Source: Aquipuribacter hungaricus (lineage in GTDB: Bacteria > Actinomycetota > Actinomycetes > Actinomycetales > JBBAYJ01). Taken from it: a DNA stretch of 64,000 bases. The DNA is taken from NCBI RefSeq assembly GCF_042663885.1, contig NZ_JBHSXV010000002.1, one strand, 5' to 3'. The notes under the pieces are model-generated. The model was given only the letters and a program-made list of their open reading frames with translations. It was not told the origin of the DNA and did not search any database. Shown piece by piece: positions 26,152-34,089 of this stretch. The position numbers were made by a program, and so were the translations under genes. Position 1 is the stretch's first letter; every line of letters starts with the position of its first letter.

Positions 26152-26766
26152 GTGGCACGAGCAGCGATCGTCGGCGTGGGGGTCCTGACGGCGGTGGCGG
26201 CGGTGCTGACGCTGCCGGCGTGCGGCGGGGACGGTGCCGCACCGGGCGCGGCACCGCCTGCGGTCACGCTCCCGGCCGGTGCTACCGCGGCGCCTGCCGC
26301 GACCGCCGGCCCCTCCCCCGGTGGTCAGGTGCTGCTGCCGGACCTGGACCAGTTCTCCCCGCCGCCCAGCGGTGTGCTCGGTGAGGTCGACGAGGACACC
26401 GGGCAGCTGATCGAGGCGCAGGCCGTGCCCACCTGGGACGAGCCCTCCCGCGCCGAGGCGGTGGCGGCCGCCGAGACGGCCATGGCGGCGTTCGCCCGCC
26501 CCGACCTCGAGGACGTGGCCTGGTGGGACGGTGTCGAGCCGCTGCTCAGCGCGGAGGCCGCCCGCAGCTACGCCTACGTCGACCCCGCCAGCATCCCCGC
26601 GACCGGTCTCACTGGCGCCGGGACCCTGGTGGAGCAGACCAGCGCCTACGTGGCCGGGGTGCAGGTCCCCACCGACGCCGGCACCTACCTCCTCATCCTC
26701 AGCCGCACCGACGCCGCCGCCCCCTGGCTCGTGGAGCGGTTCGACCCGCCCGCCGAGGTCGGCTGA
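26152..26766 (+). CDS. Putative lipoprotein of the transfer region
   Basis: A 204-residue secreted protein with a lipobox (LTLPACGG, Cys near residue 23), a Pro/Ala-rich linker, and a compact domain ending in LLILSRTDAAAPWLVERFDPP. The last part resembles the beta strand that closes an NTF2-like fold, as in VirB8/TcpC proteins, but the family is not clear. It starts with GTG at 26152, two bases after the HTH gene, so the two are co-transcribed. A role at the cell surface in DNA transfer is inferred from position. Confidence 0.75.
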   Translation: MARAAIVGVGVLTAVAAVLTLPACGGDGAAPGAAPPAVTLPAGATAAPAATAGPSPGGQVLLPDLDQFSPPPSGVLGEVDEDTGQLIEAQAVPTWDEPSRAEAVAAAETAMAAFARPDLEDVAWWDGVEPLLSAEAARSYAYVDPASIPATGLTGAGTLVEQTSAYVAGVQVPTDAGTYLLILSRTDAAAPWLVERFDPPAEVG

Positions 26767-26846
26767 ACCGGTGACGACCACGTGCTCGCCCGATGACGAC
26801 CGGCTGATGCCCGGTGATGGCTCAGTGATGGCTCGGTGGTGACCAG

Positions 26847-27902
26847 GTGAGCGTCGGCAGGGGCGGCGCCAGCGTGGCGATCGCGGGCGTCCCGCTGCTG
26901 CTGGTCGGTTCGGTCGTCAGCTTCCTGCTGGTGGCCGGGTCCGGTTCGGCGGCCACCTGCAACCCGGCTGCCGGCACCCCCGGCGTCACGGTCGACGCCT
27001 CGAGCCTGCCCGCCCAGGCGGTCGCCGGGTACGGGCCGGAGCAGCTGGCCAACGCCGCCGCCGTGATCGCCGCCGGGCAGGGCCTCGGCCTCGGCGTGCG
27101 GGACCAGACCATCGGCGTGATGACCGCGATGGGTGAGTCCGGGCTGCGGGTCCTGGACTACGGCGATCGCGCCGGACCGGACTCCCGGGGCCTGTTCCAG
27201 CAGCGTGACAACGGCGCCTGGGGATCCCTTGCGGACCGGATGGACCCCGCGACCAGCGCCACCAACTTCTTCAAGGCGATGATGCGCGTGACCGGCCGCG
27301 AGGCCCTCGAGCCCACGCTGGTGGCCAACCGCACCCAGCGCAACGCCGACCCCTGGCACTACGCCCGCTACTGGGACGCCGCGGTCCAGGTCGTGGAGGC
27401 CCTCGCTGGCGTCGACACCGGCCTCAGCGCCGGCACCGGCGCCCAGGTGTGCGCGGGCGCCACGACCTCCCCAGGGCAGCTCAGCCCCAGCGGGTGGGCG
27501 GTGCCCGGCGAAGGACCCATCACCAGCTCCTACGGGATGCGGGTGCACCCGGTCAGCGGGGTGCGGCGCCTGCACTCCGGCACCGACCTCAAGGCCGGCG
27601 GCTGCGACGGACCCATCTGGGCCGCCCAGGCCGGCACCGTCACCGTCCGCACGTTCGACCGCGCAGGCAACGGCACCATCACCGTCGACCACGGCGGCGG
27701 CGTCCAGACCACCTACCTGCACATGTACGACAACGGGATGCTCGTCCGCGTCGGCGACCAGGTCCAGGCAGGTCAACAGATCGCCCGGACCGGCTCCAGC
27801 GGACAGTCCACCGGCTGCCACCTCCACTTCGGCGTGATCGTCAACGGCACGCCCACCGACCCCGTGCCGTTCATGGCCGCGGTGTCCGCCCCCCTCGGCT
27901 GA
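26847..27902 (+). CDS. Conjugative cell-wall hydrolase: lysozyme-like domain plus M23 peptidase
   Basis: A 351-residue bifunctional wall enzyme. A membrane anchor or signal lies at residues 10-32. Residues about 60-195 form a lysozyme-like transglycosylase domain, with the likely catalytic Glu in MTAMGESGLRVLDYG and the typical GLFQQRDNGAWGS. Residues about 225-345 form an M23 endopeptidase with zinc ligands in LHSGTDL and GCHLHFGV and a further His in TTYLHMYDNG. Such VirB1-like enzymes open peptidoglycan so that the transfer channel can cross it. GTG at 26847 is the start. The gene stands between the lipoprotein and the ParA/MinD-like ATPase. Confidence 0.9.
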   Translation: MSVGRGGASVAIAGVPLLLVGSVVSFLLVAGSGSAATCNPAAGTPGVTVDASSLPAQAVAGYGPEQLANAAAVIAAGQGLGLGVRDQTIGVMTAMGESGLRVLDYGDRAGPDSRGLFQQRDNGAWGSLADRMDPATSATNFFKAMMRVTGREALEPTLVANRTQRNADPWHYARYWDAAVQVVEALAGVDTGLSAGTGAQVCAGATTSPGQLSPSGWAVPGEGPITSSYGMRVHPVSGVRRLHSGTDLKAGGCDGPIWAAQAGTVTVRTFDRAGNGTITVDHGGGVQTTYLHMYDNGMLVRVGDQVQAGQQIARTGSSGQSTGCHLHFGVIVNGTPTDPVPFMAAVSAPLG

Positions 27903-27920
27903 CCAGACAGGAGACCTGCC

Positions 27921-29558
27921 ATGAGCTTGAGCACCAACCCCGACCCGAGCCCCGACCGCAGCCTTGACCAGAGCGCGGTGCCGGCGTGGCCGGCGATCCG
28001 CGCCCTCACCCGCGCCGACGGGTCCGGCGTGGTCACCATCAACGGCACCTCCCACCCGGTGACCGCCACGAACCTGGCGGACACCCGGGAGCAGATCCGC
28101 CTCATGGTCCGCGACACCGCCGCCCAGCTCGGCCGACCGGTCCGCCTCAGCACCAGCGGCATCGACGGTGAATGGGCCCTGGTAGTCAACCCCGACGGCA
28201 CCGTCAACGCTGATAGCACCCAGCCGCCCAGCCGGCGCGCACCCCGCCCCGGACGCACCCGCCGGCCCAGCACCCCGCCAATACCCGCAGCGTCCCCGGC
28301 ACCGGCGGCGACGCCCGCCACGGCGACTGCAGCGACTGTCCTCGCTGCCCCCGCTGACGGCGCAGCCGCTGTGTTGCGCGTGCCCCGTCCTGCGGCTGAC
28401 GTCCTCCGCGACCCCGTGACGCAGCTGCCCGACCACGCCGAGGTCGCGGAGGACGCCGAAGTTCACCACGACGACGGAGGAGCCGCTGGCGAGCACGCCC
28501 TGGAGGCACCCGGCGCACCAGCCGTCACGGCTCCGACGTCGCCGACGTCGCCGGACGCCTGGCTGCACTCGGAGCCGTCCAGCTTCCCGCCGGGTCGCAG
28601 CGCCGCACCCGACGGGGACGGCGCGCCGCAGACCCGGCGGGAGGCCCGCCGGTCGTTCCTCACCGAGGATCGGTCCGAGGAGCCCGCCACGCGGGGCGTC
28701 AGGGGCCTGCTCACCCGGGCCGGGATCCGGATCGGCCCCAGCGAGGCCGAGCGCACCGAGCGCGCCGACGCCCGGGCCGTCAGCCAGCACTGGCCCGGGC
28801 CCCGCACCGTCGCCGTCGTCAACGGCAAGGGCGGCGCGGGCAAGACCCCCACCACGGTCCTGCTCGCCGCCGTGTTCGCCCGCCACGGCGGCGCCGGCGT
28901 CCTCGGCTGGGACAACAACCAGACCCGCGGCACCCTGGGCTGGCGCACCGAGCAGGGCCCGCACGAGGCGACCCTGCTCGACCTCCTCCCCCAGGTCGAC
29001 CGGCTCCTGGGCACCGGCGCACAGTCCGCCGACCTCGCCCGCTACGTGCACCACCAGACCCGCGACCGCTTCGACGTGCTCCGCTCCAAGCCCATGGCCC
29101 TGGCCGACGAGCAGCGTGTCAGTCCCGACGACGTCGACGCCATCCACGCCGTCGCCGCGAAGTACTACCGGCTCATCTTCCTCGACAGCGGCAACGACGA
29201 GTCCGACCCGATGTGGCTGCGGATGATCGACCACACCGACCAGCTCGTCGTGGCCACCACCACCCGCGACGACCACGCCGAAGCCGGCGCCCTCCTCCTG
29301 GAGGCCCTGGCCGGGCGCGACGAGCACTCCGCCGCCCTGGCCGCCAACGCCGTCGCGGTCGTGACCCAGGCCGAGCCCCGCGCCACCAGCGCCGCGGTGC
29401 AGCGCGTCGTCGACGGCTACCGGCCTCTCACCCGCGCCGCCGTCAGGATCCCCTTCGACCCCGCCATCGTCGACGGCGTCCTCCGCTACGGCTCCCTGCG
29501 TCCCACCACCCAGCGCGCCTGGCTCGCTGCCGCTGCAGCGGTGGCAGGTGGGCTGTGA
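27921..29558 (+). CDS. ParA/MinD-like ATPase with long N-terminal extension
   Basis: A 545-residue protein. Residues 1-90 hold a small alpha/beta region (GVVTINGTSHPVTATNLADT), followed by about 160 residues of Pro/Ala-rich linker. From about residue 290 is a P-loop ATPase domain with a deviant Walker A, VNGKGGAGKTPTTVLL, and the switch region VLGWDNNQTRGTLGW. In many actinobacterial conjugative elements such an ATPase lies beside the transfer operon, and its N-terminal region resembles that of type VII-associated MinD proteins. It is distinct from the partition ParA at 32446. Role inferred: positioning or regulation of the transfer apparatus. It begins 18 bases after the wall-hydrolase stop. 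Confidence 0.82.
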   Translation: MSLSTNPDPSPDRSLDQSAVPAWPAIRALTRADGSGVVTINGTSHPVTATNLADTREQIRLMVRDTAAQLGRPVRLSTSGIDGEWALVVNPDGTVNADSTQPPSRRAPRPGRTRRPSTPPIPAASPAPAATPATATAATVLAAPADGAAAVLRVPRPAADVLRDPVTQLPDHAEVAEDAEVHHDDGGAAGEHALEAPGAPAVTAPTSPTSPDAWLHSEPSSFPPGRSAAPDGDGAPQTRREARRSFLTEDRSEEPATRGVRGLLTRAGIRIGPSEAERTERADARAVSQHWPGPRTVAVVNGKGGAGKTPTTVLLAAVFARHGGAGVLGWDNNQTRGTLGWRTEQGPHEATLLDLLPQVDRLLGTGAQSADLARYVHHQTRDRFDVLRSKPMALADEQRVSPDDVDAIHAVAAKYYRLIFLDSGNDESDPMWLRMIDHTDQLVVATTTRDDHAEAGALLLEALAGRDEHSAALAANAVAVVTQAEPRATSAAVQRVVDGYRPLTRAAVRIPFDPAIVDGVLRYGSLRPTTQRAWLAAAAAVAGGL

Positions 29559-29599
29559 CGACCCGGCTGCAGGGCGACACGCCAACGACACCAAGATCC

Positions 29600-29866
29600 A
29601 TGTTCCTGATACGCGCACCCGGCAGAGTCATGCCCATGTCGAGACGTCCGAGCGGCGGCAGGCCCAACAAGGGCGACCGCGACCTCCTGGTGACGCGTCC
29701 TGCACGCGCGGTCGGTGACGTCGTCCGTGCTCGCGCGGACGAGCAGGGACTGACCATCAGCGAGTACATCGCGACCGTGCTCGCGGAGGTCCACAACATG
29801 CCGCAGCACGCGCCTCGACCGGCTCGTGAGCCTCAGGAGGAGCTGCCGCTCAGCAGAACCGCCTAG
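29600..29866 (+). CDS. Small ribbon-helix-helix-like protein
   Basis: An 88-residue basic protein with RARADEQGLTISEYIATVL near the middle, the strand-helix-helix signature of ribbon-helix-helix DNA-binding proteins. Starts are possible at ATG 29600, 29630 or 29636; the last two leave out a short hydrophobic lead. The C-terminus is Pro/Arg-rich. It is the last gene before a strong hairpin and the rep gene. A regulator of the transfer operon or of rep is plausible. Confidence 0.6.
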   Translation: MFLIRAPGRVMPMSRRPSGGRPNKGDRDLLVTRPARAVGDVVRARADEQGLTISEYIATVLAEVHNMPQHAPRPAREPQEELPLSRTA

Positions 29867-29889
29867 GGCAGTGCCCTAGACACGACGAA

Positions 29890-29909
29890 GGCCCCGCGCC
29901 AACGGGGCC
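29890..29909 (+). terminator. Hairpin terminator after the transfer genes
   Basis: GGCCCCG and CGGGGCC pair around a six-base loop. The hairpin stands 24 bases after the stop of the preceding gene and no U-run follows, as is common for high-GC actinobacterial terminators. Confidence 0.65.
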
Positions 29910-29953
29910 TGTCGTCTAAGTATTCGGGACCAGTTACCAGCTGATCCGCAGTT

Positions 29954-29984
29954 GTCTCCGTGAGGGAGACCCCTCCTAGAAGGG
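29954..29984 (+). promoter_or_regulatory. Tandem hairpins in the rep leader
   Basis: Two adjacent hairpins lie immediately before the rep start at 29998. The first pairs GTCTCC (29954-29959) with GGAGAC (29965-29970); the second pairs CCCCT (29970-29974) with AGGGG (29980-29984). The AAGGGG of the second hairpin is the only ribosome-binding-site candidate, so the structure could mask translation of rep. The arrangement resembles leader-controlled plasmid copy-number systems, but no antisense RNA promoter was identified. Confidence 0.5.
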
Positions 29985-29997
29985 GCTTTGTGCTGCC

Positions 29998-32049
29998 ATG
30001 AGGGTAGCCGATGAGCACCCGGATGCAAGCGTGTCCGGGGAGTCCGACGCGACGTGTCGCGGCGAGGCGTGGGCGCTGACGTGTGCGATCAGCCCCCGCC
30101 CGGCGGTGCGTGTGGCGACGGTCGAGGCCGGCGGGACGGTGCTCAACAGCTTCCCCGTGCACCGACGCCTGGACCAGGACGGCCCTGGGCTGCCGTGGGC
30201 GGTCTACCTCGCCGACGCTGACCAGCGATTCCGGCTGCTCGTCTTCGACCTGGACGCCAAGCTGGACCCCTCCCCCGCGCACCGTGACGCCGACGTCGTC
30301 AGCGGCCTGCTGGACGACGTCGGGGTCGGCCACGTCGTGTGCCGGTCCGGGCCCTCGGGTGGTCGGCACGTGTGGGTCGCGCTGCGGGCGTCGGTGGACG
30401 CGGCGACCGTGGCGACCCTGGCGCGCCTGGTGCGGCACCTGTGCCCGAGCCTGGACATCGCTCCGCTGAGCAACCCGGTGACCGGGTGCGTCCGCCCCCC
30501 CGGTGCTCCGCACCGCGACGGCGGCACCTCGCAGGTCCTGCGCGGGGACCTGGGCACGCTCACGGCGCCCTCGACGACCCCGGAGCAGGTCCGGGCCCTG
30601 GTGGGCCGCCTCGCCAAGCTGGTCGACGACACGGAGCCTGCGCACGACCCGACCGCCCGCACTCCCCTGCCGGTGGACCGGCACGGGCACCTGTACCTGC
30701 CCGGTGGCCGGCGGCCGCTGCCCGCGGTCAGCGCGGCTGCGCTGCAGGCTGATGCCGCCGTGGGCGATGCCTCTGCGGTGGCGTGGACGGTCTTGATCGG
30801 TGCCGCCTCGGCCCGCTGGCGCCACGACGACGTCGCCGCCCTGGTACCCACCTCGCCGGGGCTGGAGCACGTCCGCACCCTGCGCCAGGGCTCCACCCGC
30901 GCCCCCAGGCCGGCCCGGGGCCCAGCGTCGGCGGCGATGGTGCTGCGCCGGCAGTGGCACAAGGCGGTGCAGCACGTGGCCACCACGGCCCGCCAGGTCG
31001 GTGCCGACCCCACCTTCGACGCCCGCGCCGACGCCATCGCCGCCGCGGTGCGGGCGGTGCAGGAACGTGCGGACGCCACCGCCGGGCGGTGGGGCACCCG
31101 GACCGGGCCCACCGACCGCCGCGTCCTGGACGTCCTGTGCACCCTGGCCCTGCAGGCCATCAGCGCCGACGTGGAGGCCGACACCCGCCGGGTGGCCCTG
31201 CTGGCCGGGATCGGCCGAGAGACCGCTCGCACCGGCCTGCTGCGCCTCGCGGGCGAGGGGTGGATCGCCCTGACCCAAGCCGCCAGCGGACCCCACGGCG
31301 CCCGCTGGACCATCACCCCCCCACCCGCTGACCCCGCGGTTGCAGTCCTTGCAGACGGGGTCCCCGAAGCCGCTATCCCCTCAGGCGCCGTCCACAAAGG
31401 TGTGACTACTAATCGGTCACAAGCGGACCCGCGCCCCGCAGGGGCCGGGCCCGCAGAACGTCTTGCCCTCCTCGCCCAGCTGACTGCCCGCACGACTGAC
31501 GCCGCGCACGATGTGTTCACCGCTAGAGCAGGGCTTGGGCATCAGGCGGGTAACACCTGGGCACGTGTGAGCCACTCCGTGAGCAGTCTCGACCTCGCAC
31601 GGACCATCGGTCACCCGGTCGACGAGCTCCGGGTCGTCTTGGGGCGCTTGGCCGAGGTCGGGCTCCTCCAGCGGACCGGCGACACCTGGTCCCGACCAGG
31701 CCAGGACCACCGCGACGCCTCGGCGGTCGCGCGCGGCGTGGCCGGTGTCCTCCTCGAGCGGGAACGCCGCTACCGCATCGAGCGGGCCGCGTGGGCGTGG
31801 TGGCAGGCCGAGCACGCCTGGATGCTCGCCCCACGCCGTGCCCACCCCACCCGCCGGGCCGGCACCGGGCAGCTGGACCTGCTCGCCGAACCCGGCACCA
31901 CCACCCTCGGCGCCCACCCCCGACGACCCGACGGGCGCGCCGACTTCCGCGCCGCCCGCGCCATCGTCGCCGCCAGCACCACCGACCACTCCCCCACCAG
32001 CGAGCCACAGCAGGCCGCCCGCGACGCAGGCGGGCGGCGCGCGGCGTGA
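29998..32049 (+). CDS. Plasmid replication protein with primase-polymerase (AEP) domain
   Basis: A 683-residue protein. The first 200 residues match an archaeo-eukaryotic primase domain: the DxD motif in LLVFDLDAKLD (Asp84, Asp86), the S-x-H motif in RSGPSGGRHVWVAL (His124), a third acidic residue in SLDIAPL (Asp153), and the RPPGAPHRDGG segment. The C-terminal half has two winged-helix-like regions (DTRRVALLAGIGRETARTGL near 400 and SLDLARTIGHPVDELRVVLG near 535). This domain order fits replication initiators of actinobacterial plasmids that combine primase and origin binding. It lies between the transfer genes and parAB, and is the only replication gene seen. Confidence 0.85.
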   Translation: MRVADEHPDASVSGESDATCRGEAWALTCAISPRPAVRVATVEAGGTVLNSFPVHRRLDQDGPGLPWAVYLADADQRFRLLVFDLDAKLDPSPAHRDADVVSGLLDDVGVGHVVCRSGPSGGRHVWVALRASVDAATVATLARLVRHLCPSLDIAPLSNPVTGCVRPPGAPHRDGGTSQVLRGDLGTLTAPSTTPEQVRALVGRLAKLVDDTEPAHDPTARTPLPVDRHGHLYLPGGRRPLPAVSAAALQADAAVGDASAVAWTVLIGAASARWRHDDVAALVPTSPGLEHVRTLRQGSTRAPRPARGPASAAMVLRRQWHKAVQHVATTARQVGADPTFDARADAIAAAVRAVQERADATAGRWGTRTGPTDRRVLDVLCTLALQAISADVEADTRRVALLAGIGRETARTGLLRLAGEGWIALTQAASGPHGARWTITPPPADPAVAVLADGVPEAAIPSGAVHKGVTTNRSQADPRPAGAGPAERLALLAQLTARTTDAAHDVFTARAGLGHQAGNTWARVSHSVSSLDLARTIGHPVDELRVVLGRLAEVGLLQRTGDTWSRPGQDHRDASAVARGVAGVLLERERRYRIERAAWAWWQAEHAWMLAPRRAHPTRRAGTGQLDLLAEPGTTTLGAHPRRPDGRADFRAARAIVAASTTDHSPTSEPQQAARDAGGRRAA

Positions 32050-32097
32050 CAGCTGTTCCCGGGTGCGGCAGTCCGGGTCCGGGACTTCAACGCGGGG

Positions 32098-32279
32098 GGT
32101 CTCACCGTCGCCCGGTCGACCGGAGGTCACCACGGCGGGGGGCCGGCCGCTGCGCTCTGCGGAGGCACCCGAAGTGATCCTTCGAGACCGGCTCCGCTGC
32201 GCTCCGCTCGAAGCATCATCGGGGCCCGCCAGCCCCCCACCGCGGTCCTGCTGCGCATCGCCCGAACGACGGTGAGACC
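32098..32279 (+). repeat. Structured inverted-repeat element, copy A
   Basis: A 182-bp unit that begins GGTCTCACCGTCG and ends CGACGGTGAGACC, so its 13-base ends are inverted repeats. It is about 80 percent identical by eye to the reverse complement of 54819-55001. Inside, TTCGAG (32181-32186) can pair with CTCGAA (32207-32212); in copy B the same place has TTCCGGC and GCCGGAA, so pairing is kept while sequence differs. Fully conserved patches include CCGGTCGACCGGAGGTCACC and GAAGCATCATCGGGGCCCGC. It lies between rep and parA. Confidence 0.8.
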
Positions 32280-32391
32280 CCCGCCAGCACACCATGCACG
32301 CCCCAACCCCTCAGAAAGGGACCCGGCGCCCTGGCGGCGCCGGATTAGCCGGGGCTCCGCCCCCCACCCCCGACCCTCACTCCGATGAGGT
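32280..32391 (+). repeat. Conserved tail downstream of element copy A (hairpins)
   Basis: The similarity to the mobilization region continues past the inverted-repeat unit: a CCGGCGCC/GGCGCCGG hairpin, a GGGGCTCCGCCCCC hairpin, and the sequence CCCTCACTCCGATGAGG, all found in the same order on the minus strand at 54685-54818. The GC hairpins could end transcription of rep. Confidence 0.65.
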
Positions 32392-32421
32392 GGGATAGCG
32401 GCGTGTCATCCGCTTGCTTGC

Positions 32422-32435
32422 TAGCACGCGCGCTA
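32422..32435. promoter_or_regulatory. CTAG-type palindrome upstream of parA
   Basis: TAGCACGCGCGCTA is a near-perfect palindrome 11 bases before the parA start and resembles the larger palindrome array after parB (33586-33696). It is likely bound by the ribbon-helix-helix partition protein for autoregulation. Confidence 0.6.
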
Positions 32436-32445
32436 CTTTGCGCTG

Positions 32446-33222
32446 GTGCAGGTGCTTGCGTCCTACTCCGAAGCCGGCGGAGCCACAAAGACGACCACCG
32501 CAGTGTCGTTGGCGATGGTGGCCGCCGAGGAGGGCCGTGACGTCGTTCTGGTCGACCTCGACCCCCGAGCAGCGAGCACCAAGTGGACTGGAGTTGAGCC
32601 CACCAGCAAGGGTCTGCACGTCGGAGCAATCCTTGCGGACGAAGACCCGGCCGGCTGGGCCGACGAGCTCGCTGTGCCCTGTGCCTGGAGTCCCCACCTC
32701 AGAGTCATCCCCTCCGCCCGGGACGTGTCCCTCCGGGAGGGCGAGCGGGCTGACCACGCAGAAGTACGATTGCGGGCATCCCTCGAGGGCTTGAGCGCGG
32801 ACTTGGTCGTCATCGACTGTCCCAACCGCCAGGGCGGACCCCTGATCCAGAACGCGCTCACGGCCGCCGACAGCATCGTCTACGCAGCCAAACTCGACGA
32901 GGACGGCCTGGACGGCGTGGACGGCGCCGCGGCCACCGTCGCCCGCTTCCACGCCAACCGTCGCCGCCTCGGCCTGGATCCCAGCGTGCACGAGGCCGGC
33001 ATCGTCGTCGGTGCCGTCCGCGACGTCGTCATGAGCCGTAACGCCCGCCGAGCTCTGGCCGAACTGCGCACCGCTTACCCCGGGCTCGTGCTCCACCCCC
33101 TGGTCCCCGACCGGGTCATCGTCGGCGAGGCCCGGTCCGCACACGCCTACTACGGCGCCTACCCCGCAGGTCAACCCGTCCACGCCGCCTACCAGGCCCT
33201 TGCACAGCAGGTGATCAGATGA
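32446..33222 (+). CDS. parA: Plasmid partition ATPase ParA
   Basis: A 258-residue ParA-family ATPase that segregates plasmid copies. The Walker A region reads YSEAGGATKTTTAVSLAM, so the first signature Lys of the family is replaced by Glu while the P-loop Lys-Thr-Thr is kept. The Walker B region is VVLVDLDPRAASTKW, followed later by LVVIDCPNRQGG. The short form, without an N-terminal DNA-binding domain, is the type Ib class that pairs with a small ribbon-helix-helix partner. GTG at 32446 is the start, and the partner gene overlaps by four bases. Confidence 0.93.
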   Translation: MQVLASYSEAGGATKTTTAVSLAMVAAEEGRDVVLVDLDPRAASTKWTGVEPTSKGLHVGAILADEDPAGWADELAVPCAWSPHLRVIPSARDVSLREGERADHAEVRLRASLEGLSADLVVIDCPNRQGGPLIQNALTAADSIVYAAKLDEDGLDGVDGAAATVARFHANRRRLGLDPSVHEAGIVVGAVRDVVMSRNARRALAELRTAYPGLVLHPLVPDRVIVGEARSAHAYYGAYPAGQPVHAAYQALAQQVIR

Positions 33223-33566
33223 GCGACCCCACCACGCCACAGCCTGTGTCCCAGACCATCGCGTCCGCCGACCGGCCTATACCGGCACGTCGACGCGCAC
33301 GCCCTGCGGCCGACGACGGTCACGATCCCGTAGACCCTGTCCCGACTCGCTCCCCCGCCTTAGACCCAATGAGCAGCTTCACCACCTACTCGGCGCGCTC
33401 AGCCACCCGACCCGCCCGCGGGCGACGCGGCCCTGAACCGACCGTGCAACTGAACACCCGCGTCTCCCAGGACGTCAGGTCGCTCGTCGATGAGGTCGTC
33501 GAAACCACTGGCCAGACGTTGAGGGACGTCGTCGAGAACGCGCTTCGCGAGACGTACGTCAAGTAG
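33219..33566 (+). CDS. Ribbon-helix-helix centromere-binding protein (ParB/ParG-like)
   Basis: A 115-residue protein with a disordered, Pro/Arg-rich N-terminal half and a C-terminal ribbon-helix-helix domain (PTVQLNTRVSQDVRSLVDEV, then TGQTLRDVVENALRE). In type Ib partition systems the flexible N-terminus stimulates ParA and the C-terminal domain binds the centromere. The ATG overlaps the parA stop (ATGA). The CTAG palindrome array that begins 20 bases downstream is the likely binding region. Confidence 0.88.
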   Translation: MSDPTTPQPVSQTIASADRPIPARRRARPAADDGHDPVDPVPTRSPALDPMSSFTTYSARSATRPARGRRGPEPTVQLNTRVSQDVRSLVDEVVETTGQTLRDVVENALRETYVK

Positions 33567-33585
33567 ACCGGCAGGTCAGGGCAGG

Positions 33586-33696
33586 TGCTAGCGCGCCGTC
33601 TTGCTAGTAACTCGCATGCTAGCGCGCTAGCACGTACGCGTTCTAGCAACCGCGAGAGCGTCCTAGTTCGCTAGCCTGCGCGCAGGCGTGCTAGCC
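33586..33696. repeat. CTAG-box array, candidate centromere (parS-like)
   Basis: At least seven CTAG boxes occur in about 110 bases, most as GCTAGC. The best is the perfect 16-base palindrome TGCTAGCGCGCTAGCA at 33617-33632. Others are GCTAGCGCGCC near 33587, GCTAGTAAC near 33603, TTCTAGCAAC near 33641, and two GCTAGCC boxes near 33670 and 33690 that flank the palindrome CCTGCGCGCAGG. CTAG is rare in high-GC genomes, so this density is striking. Its position beside the parAB genes suggests the partition site or iterons of the origin. Confidence 0.78.
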
Positions 33697-34089
33697 CGTG
33701 GAAGTCGGCTTGGGTCGGCCGTGGGCGCAATGCTGAGGCCCGTCGGGACCTACCCATTGCGGGCGTCGCGACGCGCTTCGCAGATCAAGTGGGCTGAGCG
33801 AGGGTTCCCGAAGGGGGCGAGGCGGGGGGGCGAGCTCGCGGGTTTTCCGCCTTCTTCGCCGTGGCGTGTGCCGTTCGCCCCGGTCCGACTAGTGGGGGAG
33901 TGGGTGGCCCTGCGCCCTCGACAGGTCGGTACCTGAGCTCTCGGAGAGGGACGCGGTCCCGGCCGTGGTGGCGCGCCGGGACGGCTGGCATGTTCAAGGA
34001 CACTTTCACGCCGTCCCGGGGACCGGTGCCGTTCGCGCGCTTCGGGACCGGCTGGTGCCGGTACTGCTGGTGCGCCGCTGAGAAGCGCC
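33697..34089. other. Intergenic stretch after the CTAG array
   Basis: About 390 bases without a convincing gene. It holds GC-rich sequence with several short direct repeats but no coding signature in either direction. With the CTAG array it could form part of the replication origin; no AT-rich unwinding region is apparent. Confidence 0.4.

Noticed and set aside
26685..29618. 977-residue minus-strand frame across the wall hydrolase and ATPase genes
   Set aside because: Antisense to two recognised genes, with Gly/Val/Asp-rich low complexity and no domain.
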